Part shown: piece after piece, positions 9,163-16,325 of the stretch
Position numbering within the stretch: the stretch's first letter is position 1
How the letters are laid out: every line of letters starts with the position of its first letter
NCBI RefSeq assembly: GCF_027257155.1
Contig: NZ_JAPWDU010000001.1
Location: 186,001 to 250,000 of the forward strand
From: Cerasicoccus sp. TK19100
Lineage (GTDB): Bacteria; Verrucomicrobiota; Verrucomicrobiia; Opitutales; Cerasicoccaceae
Direction: 5' to 3'
DNA: 64,000 bases
Program-made: the position numbers and the translations under genes
The notes under the pieces: generated by a model
The model's database searches: none
What the model was told of the DNA's origin: nothing
Seen by the model: only the letters and a program-made list of their open reading frames with translations

Positions 9163-10048
9163 ATTGTCCGCTTTCGCAAAGTTCTTTGAGGCTGGCGACG
9201 ACGCGTTCCTTGTCTTCTGGATAGGTGACGCCAAACCATGGGCTATAGGTGAGCATGACTTGGCATTCTGCTTGGCCGCTGTGTACCAATTCGTCAACGA
9301 CGGTTGGGATGTAGCATTCGGATTTCATTTCGCTGCCTCTTTCTTTGAGGAATGCGATGAAGTGCGCTTCAATGGCGGCAAATATCTGCGGAGTGAATCC
9401 CCAGCAGTTCATTGAGACTACAGTGTGGGAACTGAGGACCTCCTGGACGCCTTTGAGGTTTTTGCCAATGACGACGCCTGCGGCGTTGGCGGCGATGTTG
9501 GTATATTCCTCGACAGTCTTCAGTTTGTTTTTGTGAAGCTGGCACACGCCGCGGTTTACCGATCCGTGGGGGGAAAGGGTTTTGGCTAGCTGGTAACCAA
9601 CCATGCTGATCGAGAGCGTCGTGGGATCTTCTTCTGAGAGTTGCTTGGCTAGAATTTCGTAGGATTCCTTGCCGTAAAAATCATCGGCATTGATGACGGC
9701 GAAAGGCTCAGCAATTATGTTGCGAGCGGCGTAGATCGCTTGCGCGGTGCCCCAAGGTTTGGTGCGCGCTGGCGGGGGAGTGAAGCCCGCGGGAAGGTCT
9801 TCGAGTGACTGATAGGCGAACTGCAAGTTAATGCGATCATCGTAGCGGCTGCTGATGTGTTTGTGAAACTCGGCTTCGAAATCGCGTCGAATGACAAAGA
9901 CGATTTTGGCGAAGCCGGCGCTGATCGCGTCTTGCACGGCGTAGTCGAGCATGGTCTCACCCATCGGGCCCATTGCATCGAGTTGTTTGAGCCCGCCGTA
10001 GCGGCTACCCATGCCGGCAGCCAGGATTAAGAGGGTAGGGCGTGTCAT
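9155..10048 (-). CDS. Sugar-1-phosphate nucleotidyltransferase (NTP transferase family)
   Basis: 297 residues. The N-terminal signature LAAGMGSRYGGLKQLDAMGP (9-28) is the nucleotide-binding loop of the sugar-phosphate nucleotidyltransferases; VINADDFYG carries the metal-binding aspartates and PWGTAQAI lies near the base-binding site. Relatives of this subtype are often encoded beside phosphotransferases of the NahK type. The likely reaction is UTP plus hexosamine-1-phosphate to UDP-hexosamine and pyrophosphate. It lies 25 bp downstream of the kinase gene and overlaps the epimerase start, so gene order matches the expected reaction order. The substrate is inferred from context. Confidence 0.82.
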   Translation of the reverse strand: MTRPTLLILAAGMGSRYGGLKQLDAMGPMGETMLDYAVQDAISAGFAKIVFVIRRDFEAEFHKHISSRYDDRINLQFAYQSLEDLPAGFTPPPARTKPWGTAQAIYAARNIIAEPFAVINADDFYGKESYEILAKQLSEEDPTTLSISMVGYQLAKTLSPHGSVNRGVCQLHKNKLKTVEEYTNIAANAAGVVIGKNLKGVQEVLSSHTVVSMNCWGFTPQIFAAIEAHFIAFLKERGSEMKSECYIPTVVDELVHSGQAECQVMLTYSPWFGVTYPEDKERVVASLKELCESGQYA

Positions 10049-10073
10049 GATTGATTCTGTTGAGGGTCTTTGG

Positions 10074-11210
10074 TTACGAGTAGTTGAATTCAGATTCGAT
10101 GAAGGTGCGCTGAATGAGTCGATCGATCTCCGACTGCTGCTGTTCGATCGACTTCACCAAGGCGAATTGCGTGCGCGCGCGGTCCAGGTTGTGCGCCGGG
10201 CGCTTGATTTTAAAATAGGTGTCACCCTGCAGGTAATCTGTTAGAAAGCGCATGCCACACTCCAGAGACATGAGTTTGGCGCTTTGGCCCAGGCCTTCCT
10301 TTTCATAATCATTGAGAAAGCCAGCGGCCGCACTTAAGTAGCCTTGGAGTAGGGCCTCAAACATGGGCATCTGCATCGAGGCTTTACTGACATCGGTTTC
10401 GTCTTCGAGGGCGGAGTTGGTCGCGGTGCGGACCATGTCGCTGAAGTCGTAGAGCACGCTCCCGGGCATTACTGTGTCGAGATCGATCACGCAAACGCCT
10501 TCACCAGAGAAGTCGTCGATCATGACATTGTTGAGCTTGGTGTCGTTGTGCGTGACGCGCTCGGGGATATTTCCGGCGGTCATTTGATCGACTACCATGC
10601 CGAAGTCATCCTGTCGCGCATGGAGGAAGTCTATTTCGGGTTTAATGTCTTTAGCGCGGTTGTGTTCGTCGCGTTCAAGCGCGGCGCAAAATGCTTCGTA
10701 GCGCTTGGGCGTGTGGTGAAAGTCGGGAATGGTTTCGCTGAGGCGCTCACCTTGCAGCGATGCCGCGAGCTTTTGAAATTTCCCAAATGCCGCGGCTGCC
10801 GCCTGGGCTTGTTGTGGAGACTCGATCTTGTCGTACGTCCGAGCACGCTCAATGAACAAGTAGGTGCGCCAGTAGTCGCCTTGGTCGTCGATTGCGTAGG
10901 GCTTGCCTGTGTGCGCGGGCACGAGCGTCAACCCGCGGCGAAGGCGCTCGGGATTTGCCTCGCGCATCAGGGCCGCCTGATTGTGGTCGGTGACGCGCTG
11001 GATGTTCTCCATGAGCGCTTCTGGGTTTTTAAAGATGTTCTTATTGATGCGCTGGTGGATGTAGCGCAGTCGGTGACCGGCCTGATCATACTCGGCGCAG
11101 TATGTGTCGTTGATATGGCCGCTGCCATATGGGTGCGACAATACATAGTCGGCGCGCATATTGAACAACTTGGCGATGGCTGAAAGGTCCGTTGATGTTT
11201 GGTTACTCAT
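10074..11210 (-). CDS. Anomeric sugar kinase of the phosphotransferase (APH) fold, NahK-like
   Basis: 378 residues from ATG 11210 (MSNQTS...). The longer frame to 11300 runs through the operator. It shows the aminoglycoside-phosphotransferase/choline-kinase fold: a glycine-rich start SHPYGSGHINDTY, a Lys-poor ATP site YIHQRINKNIF, the catalytic loop THNDTKLNN (D223 as base) and the metal motif VIDLDT (D244). Family members such as bifidobacterial NahK phosphorylate the anomeric hydroxyl of GlcNAc/GalNAc. Here it would form GalNAc- or GalN-1-phosphate for the downstream nucleotidyltransferase. It is the first gene of the operon and shares the intergenic region, with its operator at 11283-11298, with the divergent oxidoreductase gene. 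Confidence 0.8.
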   Translation of the reverse strand: MSNQTSTDLSAIAKLFNMRADYVLSHPYGSGHINDTYCAEYDQAGHRLRYIHQRINKNIFKNPEALMENIQRVTDHNQAALMREANPERLRRGLTLVPAHTGKPYAIDDQGDYWRTYLFIERARTYDKIESPQQAQAAAAAFGKFQKLAASLQGERLSETIPDFHHTPKRYEAFCAALERDEHNRAKDIKPEIDFLHARQDDFGMVVDQMTAGNIPERVTHNDTKLNNVMIDDFSGEGVCVIDLDTVMPGSVLYDFSDMVRTATNSALEDETDVSKASMQMPMFEALLQGYLSAAAGFLNDYEKEGLGQSAKLMSLECGMRFLTDYLQGDTYFKIKRPAHNLDRARTQFALVKSIEQQQSEIDRLIQRTFIESEFNYS

Positions 11211-11282
11211 ACAATTTTCTTGGTTCCTAGTCTTAGGTATGGGGCAATCCGTATAAGGCTCAAAGGCGATTGGCAAGAAAAT

Positions 11283-11298
11283 GCGTAAGTATTTACAC
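11283..11298. promoter_or_regulatory. LacI-type operator site 4, divergent promoter region
   Basis: GCGTAA-GTAT-TTACAC: left arm perfect, right arm one base off TTACGC. It lies between the divergent kinase (start 11210) and oxidoreductase (start 11335) genes and could control both. Confidence 0.62.
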
Positions 11299-11334
11299 AA
11301 AAATCTTGACGATGCTCATTTCGGTTGTTTTTCT

Positions 11335-12459
11335 ATGGACATGAAGATTGGAGTAATTGGCCTGGGCAAACGCCTAAACCACATGGTGAATACTTGCATG
11401 CGTGAAGCAGAGCCTGAGCTTTCTGTGGTTGCTGCGATTGACCCCGATGAAGCTGCAGTGCGTGAGGCGCTGCCAGAGAAAGAAGCTAAGGCGGTCAAGT
11501 TTGTGCGCTCGGTGGAAGAGCTGGCGGCGGCCGGAGTCGACGCCATCGCGGTAGGAACGCGTTGTAACTTACACGCCAAGTATGCGATGGATGTTGCTGT
11601 AACCGGATTGCCCTTGTTCCTGGAGAAGCCCATTGCCACCACTCTTGAAGATGCAATGGCGATGGAGTCTGCATTTCAAGATACGCAAACGAAAGTGGTG
11701 GTTAGTTTTCCTCTCCGGGCTTCGCCGCTTTGCGTCCGCGTTAAGCATCTGTTGGATGAGGGTGCCTTGGGTATCCCACAGCATGTGATGGCAGTTAACT
11801 ACGTGCCATACGGTGATGTTTACTTTAATTCCTGGTATCGTGATTATGGCGTGACAGGAGGATTATTCCTACAGAAAGCGACGCACGACTTCGATTACTT
11901 GGCCTATTGTTTGCGAAGCCCGATCGTTCGCGTAGGGGCAATGAAGTCCTGCGGTCGTGTCTACCGTGAAGCGAAATTTGCCGAGGTTGATCCAGATCCA
12001 AATTGCGGCTTCTATGAGCAAATTGGAACACCGGAAACCGGGATGAACGAGGACTCCTCCAGTGCTTTGATCGAATTCGAAAATGGTGCTCAGGGGGTGT
12101 ATACCCAAGTGTTCTATTCCAAGCGCGGAGCTGCGCGCCGCGGGGCAACCTTCTCCGGGCATCAAGGGACCTTGAGCTTTGATTGGTATGCGAACCAGGC
12201 CACGCTGATACACCACTTTCAACCGTTTGAAGACAAGATCCAGGTCGACAGCGATTTACACCACCATGGTGGTGATGGTGTCTTGGCTGACAACTTCGTC
12301 AAAGTGGTCCGCGGCGAGGCCAGTTCGATCTCCAATGTATGGGCTGGGCTGCAAAGCGTTTATGCTTGTCTGGCGGCGAAGGAAAGCGCGGACAAGGGGG
12401 AATTCTGTGAAGTCCGCCAACTTAAGAAAGTAGGCATGGGAGAAGCTAGTTACCACTAG
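11335..12459 (+). CDS. Gfo/Idh/MocA-family NAD(P)-dependent oxidoreductase (possible NAD-dependent glycosidase)
   Basis: 374 residues from ATG 11335 (or 372 from 11341). The N-terminal Rossmann motif is IGVIGLGKRLNHM, followed by the family signature LEKPIATT (conserved Lys) and the C-terminal-domain motif GGLFLQKATHDFDYLAY, in which K and H-x-x-D are typical active-site residues. There is no signal peptide, so it acts in the cytoplasm. Most relatives are sugar dehydrogenases. GH109, however, is a Gfo/Idh-type alpha-N-acetylgalactosaminidase that uses bound NAD. Since the locus otherwise lacks an exo-glycosidase, an oligosaccharide-cleaving role is attractive but unproven. It is divergent from the kinase operon and followed by the second LacI. 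Confidence 0.8.
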   Translation: MDMKIGVIGLGKRLNHMVNTCMREAEPELSVVAAIDPDEAAVREALPEKEAKAVKFVRSVEELAAAGVDAIAVGTRCNLHAKYAMDVAVTGLPLFLEKPIATTLEDAMAMESAFQDTQTKVVVSFPLRASPLCVRVKHLLDEGALGIPQHVMAVNYVPYGDVYFNSWYRDYGVTGGLFLQKATHDFDYLAYCLRSPIVRVGAMKSCGRVYREAKFAEVDPDPNCGFYEQIGTPETGMNEDSSSALIEFENGAQGVYTQVFYSKRGAARRGATFSGHQGTLSFDWYANQATLIHHFQPFEDKIQVDSDLHHHGGDGVLADNFVKVVRGEASSISNVWAGLQSVYACLAAKESADKGEFCEVRQLKKVGMGEASYH

Positions 12460-12473
12460 TTTTCTTAAGTCAT

Positions 12474-12489
12474 GCGTAAATACTAACAC
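12474..12489. promoter_or_regulatory. LacI-type operator site 5
   Basis: GCGTAA-ATAC-TAACAC: left arm perfect, right arm degenerate (two differences from TTACGC). It ends only 3 bp before ATG 12493, so binding would block initiation of the second LacI gene and the operon behind it. Confidence 0.55.
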
Positions 12490-12492
12490 ACA

Positions 12493-13509
12493 ATGGCACT
12501 CGATATCGTAGCATTTTCAAAACAAATCGGCGTCTCCACGGCGACGGTTTCCCGCGCATTTTCCGGCCGTGGTCGTATCAGTGAGAAGACGCGTGAGCGC
12601 GTATTGGAAGAAGCCCGCGCCCGTGGATTCTCGCCTAATGTGCATGCCAGTCGATTGAATTCGAAGCGCACCAATCAGATCGGGCTTTACTACAGTTTTT
12701 CGGAAGATCCAATTTTCGACTATTACAACATGGAGCTCGCGCAGGAGATCGCGAAGGCGGCAGAAAAGCGGGGCCAGGCCGTTCACCTTGAGCTGAGCCG
12801 TTCCGGCAAAGGTGAAAATGACCGGTTGCGTCAGTTGACCCGTGGGGGTGGGCTCGACGGGATTATTCTGGTCGTGGATGGTCGGACCAGCGGGTCGCGC
12901 TTACTGGAGTCAGTGCAGGGGTGTCCGGTGGTAGTCGTGACGAATCGCGCTTGGGCACCGATTAAAAAAGAGATCGTGGTCGAACTGGATATTTTCAGTG
13001 GGATGGCGGAGGCCGTTCGGGACCTTGCCAGCTTGGGGCACCAGCGCATCGGTTTTATTGGCGGCACTGGAATCACCGCAAAGGTAAATGGATTTCGTCG
13101 TATTCTGGAGGATTGCAAACTGACAGTTGATCCCAAGCTAATCGTGGAGGGCTCGGTGAGCTTTGCCGATGGGCAAAAGGCGTTTCACCAAGTTGCTTCG
13201 CAGCGGCCATCGGCAGTGCTTTGTGCAACGGACGTCTTGGCGATGGGCGCGCTCAATGAGGCAAGCGCGATGGGACTCAATGTGCCAAATGATATTTCAA
13301 TTGTCGGCATGGATGACTTGGCCTTTACCGCCTACACCACGCCGTCACTCAGCACGGTGGGCATTCCACGCAGCCAAATCGCCAAGACGGCGGTGGATAG
13401 CATCCTCTCCCAACTCGATGACGAGGAGAGCGAATCGCCCCGTGCTTCGGCCAAGCACGTCATTGGCAGCTACTATGTGCCACGCGCCTCCGTCGGCGCA
13501 CCGGCATAG
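12493..13509 (+). CDS. LacI-family transcriptional repressor (copy 2)
   Basis: 338 residues. The HTH (VSTATVSRAFSGRGRIS, about 12-28) is the same as in the LacI at 7179. The effector domain is more diverged but keeps DGIILVVDG, AVLCATDVLAMGAL and SIVGMDDLAFTAYTTPSL. It heads a plus-strand run: PEP-CTERM protein, pseudopilin, GH114, SSS transporter (to 18335), with gaps of 12-53 bp, so it may be autoregulated together with the uptake genes. Two repressors with one DNA specificity but different effector pockets would let the block read two ligands (inference). Confidence 0.9.
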   Translation: MALDIVAFSKQIGVSTATVSRAFSGRGRISEKTRERVLEEARARGFSPNVHASRLNSKRTNQIGLYYSFSEDPIFDYYNMELAQEIAKAAEKRGQAVHLELSRSGKGENDRLRQLTRGGGLDGIILVVDGRTSGSRLLESVQGCPVVVVTNRAWAPIKKEIVVELDIFSGMAEAVRDLASLGHQRIGFIGGTGITAKVNGFRRILEDCKLTVDPKLIVEGSVSFADGQKAFHQVASQRPSAVLCATDVLAMGALNEASAMGLNVPNDISIVGMDDLAFTAYTTPSLSTVGIPRSQIAKTAVDSILSQLDDEESESPRASAKHVIGSYYVPRASVGAPA

Positions 13510-13562
13510 TCGTTTATCCAACTTTTCACGAATACTCAAAACACTCACCAATTCACATCACT

Positions 13563-14249
13563 ATGAAATCTATGAACACAACAAAACTGCTCTGCGGCTT
13601 CTTGGGCTCTCTCGCACTGAGCGTATCAGCCCTTGCCGGCACCTACTCCAACATCACCATCGACGGTGATTTCTCTGACTGGGTCGGTGTGCCGATCCTG
13701 ACTACCGACACGACTGGGGACGGTGACCCGGTTGATTTCATGACGCTGTATGCGGCCAATGATGAAAACAATCTCTACCTGCGCGTTGTCTACAACAATC
13801 CGGTGGGAGTCAATGGTAGCAACGCCCAAGTATTTATTGCTTTGGATAACGACAACAATCCCTCAACCGGCTTCGATGTATATGGCCTAGGTTTGGTTGG
13901 CTCGGAAGTGGGTTGGCAAAATGACTTCCCGTTTGAGCAGACCACTGGTAATTTCAACACCGGCAATGGCATTACGGATGGGGGTGCGGCAATCGCGCTT
14001 TACAACACCACTGTTAGCGAGCAGGAAATTTCGATTAGCCGTTCGGCCACGTTTACCGTTGGCGGTGGGACGATCTTCCCGAATGACACCTTCGCGATCG
14101 CCATGTACAGCAATGGCACCACGGTGGATGACTTTATTGGCGCTGGCGTCTACACCTTTGCATCGGTTCCCGAGCCTGGCCACTATGCGATGATCTTTGT
14201 CGGCCTGGCAGGTGTGATTACCTTGCTTCGCCGCCGCTTTCGCGCATAG
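13563..14249 (+). CDS. PEP-CTERM secreted protein with DOMON/CBM9-like module
   Basis: 228 residues. Signal peptide about 1-25 (ending VSALA). Residues about 30-195 form a beta-sandwich with ITIDGDFSDW at its start and QVFIALDNDNNPSTGF, the same module type found at the C-terminus of the 468-2693 GH114 protein and the N-terminus of the 2924-7045 protein. The C-terminus VPEPGHYAMIFVGLAGVITLLRRR is a PEP-CTERM sorting signal: a PEP motif, one transmembrane helix and an Arg cluster, known to be processed by an exosortase (none in this window). It is probably surface-displayed and may hold the polymer near the cell (inference). Confidence 0.82.
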   Translation: MKSMNTTKLLCGFLGSLALSVSALAGTYSNITIDGDFSDWVGVPILTTDTTGDGDPVDFMTLYAANDENNLYLRVVYNNPVGVNGSNAQVFIALDNDNNPSTGFDVYGLGLVGSEVGWQNDFPFEQTTGNFNTGNGITDGGAAIALYNTTVSEQEISISRSATFTVGGGTIFPNDTFAIAMYSNGTTVDDFIGAGVYTFASVPEPGHYAMIFVGLAGVITLLRRRFRA

Positions 14250-14270
14250 AATCTGCTAAAGTGCTACGAT

Positions 14271-14912
14271 ATGGATCGGCGTAAACAATCTGGGTTTACC
14301 TTGGTGGAGCTACTCGTTTGTGTGGCGGTAATCGGCATACTATCGAGTATACTCATCGCGGTAATAGGCGCTGTGCGGGGAAAAAGCCAGCTCACGGGCA
14401 GCATTTCCAATGTGCGCAACATTGGCGGCGCCACCCAGATGTATGCCCAGGAGCACGCCAACAATATACCGGTGTGGCACAATTATAACACCGGCCAATA
14501 TTGGTGGCAGCTCCTGCGTCCTTATCTTGACGGAGAAACTAAAGTGTTTCATAGCCCAGCACATGTTCACTTTAACGATACGGATGACACCACTCTGGCT
14601 CAGACGATTTCCTACGGTTGGAATTACGTGGTGATGGGGCGGCACATGGGCGATACCTCGCGCGAAGGCGACCATGTGCTGTCACAGTTCATTTTTTCAG
14701 ATCCTGCCAAGACGTTGGTGCTCACCGACGGGCCTGCGATGGACTGCTGGGGCTACATTGCGCCAGACCATCCGGCAGACCCAAATCGCTATGGCGATAA
14801 TCAAGTGGTCTCGCTGTTTCTCGACGGGCATGTGGACACCTTGGACTATGCTGAAGTCACCACGGAAGAGCCTTACTTTGTGCCGGTTCGAGCAATGCCG
14901 GCATCCAATTAA
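14271..14912 (+). CDS. Type II pseudopilin-like protein (H-X9-DG / DUF1559-related)
   Basis: 213 residues. The N-terminus has the prepilin cleavage motif G-FTLVELL with a following hydrophobic helix (residues 8-30), as in type II secretion pseudopilins. The C-terminal part has VVSLFLDGHVDTLDY, matching the DG-H region of the very abundant planctomycete/verrucomicrobial pseudopilin-like group. These proteins are thought to be envelope-bound and are often encoded beside glycan-degrading enzymes, with no established function. It sits between the PEP-CTERM and GH114 genes with gaps of 15-21 bp, so it is probably in the same operon. A like-positioned pair occurs at 50325-51949. Confidence 0.82.
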   Translation: MDRRKQSGFTLVELLVCVAVIGILSSILIAVIGAVRGKSQLTGSISNVRNIGGATQMYAQEHANNIPVWHNYNTGQYWWQLLRPYLDGETKVFHSPAHVHFNDTDDTTLAQTISYGWNYVVMGRHMGDTSREGDHVLSQFIFSDPAKTLVLTDGPAMDCWGYIAPDHPADPNRYGDNQVVSLFLDGHVDTLDYAEVTTEEPYFVPVRAMPASN

Positions 14913-14927
14913 TTTACCCCGATAGCC

Positions 14928-16313
14928 ATGCGCCAATTGATTACTTTCGCAGCCTTTGGGGTTGCGTGCCTGAGTCATGCCTCTGATGTGCGAGACCGCT
15001 TTGAACGGATCAATTCCTATGCCTGCTATTATGGCCCGGGTATGGTTGAGGAGCTCGTGTCGCGGGACGCCGTAATTATCGAAACGAAGAAACAAAGCCC
15101 GCTCGCCATAGCGCAGATGCAAGATGGCGGCGCGATTGTCATTGGCTATATCAGTATTGGCGAGGACGACGTATTACGGGTGGGCGATGGGCAAGGCCCA
15201 GGAGGGATGGACTCCGGATACTTTGACCGTGACGCCAATGGCGAGCCGGACAAAAATAAAATTTGGAACTCCTACTACGCGGATGCGCGTCAACCAGCTT
15301 GGCGGAAGTATTTCCTGGAACGCACTGCCGCCATGCGCGATGAGTATGGGGTCGACGGATTCTTCCTCGATACGGTCGACACCAGCGAGCTCTACCCTGA
15401 ATCCAAAGACGCGATGATCTCGCTCATTCAGGAGCTGCGCGCTCAGCAGCCGGATAGCGTCATTGTGATCAACCGCGGCTTTCACACGATTCCTGCGCTT
15501 TCAGAGACGATCGATGGCGTCATGTTCGAAAGCGGCACGGCAAGCTATGATTTCGCCGCCAAGGAGTACATGCTCCTGAAGCCATCGGCCTGGGACTACG
15601 GTTTGGCGCTGTGGCGCGATGTGCTCAAGCCCGCCATGGATGAGCATGGGTTGGTGGTGCTAGCGTTGGACTACGCGGCATCCGCCAAGCATGAAAACAC
15701 CCGTATTGCCATGGACCGCGCGACGACTTTTGGCTACGTGCCTGAGGTGTCGACTATCTACCTCGATGCGATTTATGATATCGACTACACACCCTCGCCA
15801 GATGAGCGGTTTCTCGAACTACAGAATACGCCAGAGCGCATGACCTATCAACTGCCGGAGCCGGTGAATGGTTTTCCGGAGGGAACCAGGGTCGCGCCTA
15901 GTTCGATCTATCCAGACTATGATGTAACGCCCGTTGTGGACGGTATTGCCGACCGGCAACAACTGGACTGGCGTCGCCGCGCTTGGGCCTCTTGGGAGAA
16001 GGATGGCGAGCATTTTCTGGAGTTTCAATTTCCACAGCCTGTCGCCGCCGAAGGGCTTACCGTGAATTGGGCTTTCGATAACGGCGTCCACCATCAGGCG
16101 CGTGAGTTTCGTGTCGAAGTTATACCCGCAGATCAGGCCGATGGCTGGGTGCCGGTTGCATCGGTTGGGGACAATCAACAGCCGAGCAACGACCTCAAAT
16201 TCGATCCGGTGGACATCGTGGCTATACGCCTAGTGCAAGAAGATGGCATGGGTTCGCTGGCCCGTCCGGATCTCATGTGGGTGGAGCAGGTTACCCTGAA
16301 GTCGCGCAAATAA
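14928..16313 (+). CDS. Secreted GH114-type glycoside hydrolase with C-terminal discoidin-like domain
   Basis: 461 residues; signal peptide about 1-19. Residues about 25-270 show the GH114 motifs in order: VIGYISIGEDD (E79), VDGFFLDTVDT (D148, D151), VIVINRGF and GVMFESG (E201). These align with the motifs of the 468-2693 protein, although the rest is diverged. Residues about 330-461 look like a discoidin-type beta-sandwich, similar to the end of the 2924-7045 protein. Predicted role: endo-cleavage of an alpha-1,4-linked GalN/GalNAc polymer outside the cytoplasm. It lies directly before the SSS transporter gene (12 bp gap), linking cleavage to uptake. Confidence 0.8.
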   Translation: MRQLITFAAFGVACLSHASDVRDRFERINSYACYYGPGMVEELVSRDAVIIETKKQSPLAIAQMQDGGAIVIGYISIGEDDVLRVGDGQGPGGMDSGYFDRDANGEPDKNKIWNSYYADARQPAWRKYFLERTAAMRDEYGVDGFFLDTVDTSELYPESKDAMISLIQELRAQQPDSVIVINRGFHTIPALSETIDGVMFESGTASYDFAAKEYMLLKPSAWDYGLALWRDVLKPAMDEHGLVVLALDYAASAKHENTRIAMDRATTFGYVPEVSTIYLDAIYDIDYTPSPDERFLELQNTPERMTYQLPEPVNGFPEGTRVAPSSIYPDYDVTPVVDGIADRQQLDWRRRAWASWEKDGEHFLEFQFPQPVAAEGLTVNWAFDNGVHHQAREFRVEVIPADQADGWVPVASVGDNQQPSNDLKFDPVDIVAIRLVQEDGMGSLARPDLMWVEQVTLKSRK

Positions 16314-16325
16314 GGATTATATTTT

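Noticed and set aside
10548-11183. Plus-strand frame of 211 codons over the kinase gene
   Set aside because: Val/Gly-rich shadow of the kinase, which has clear catalytic motifs on the other strand.
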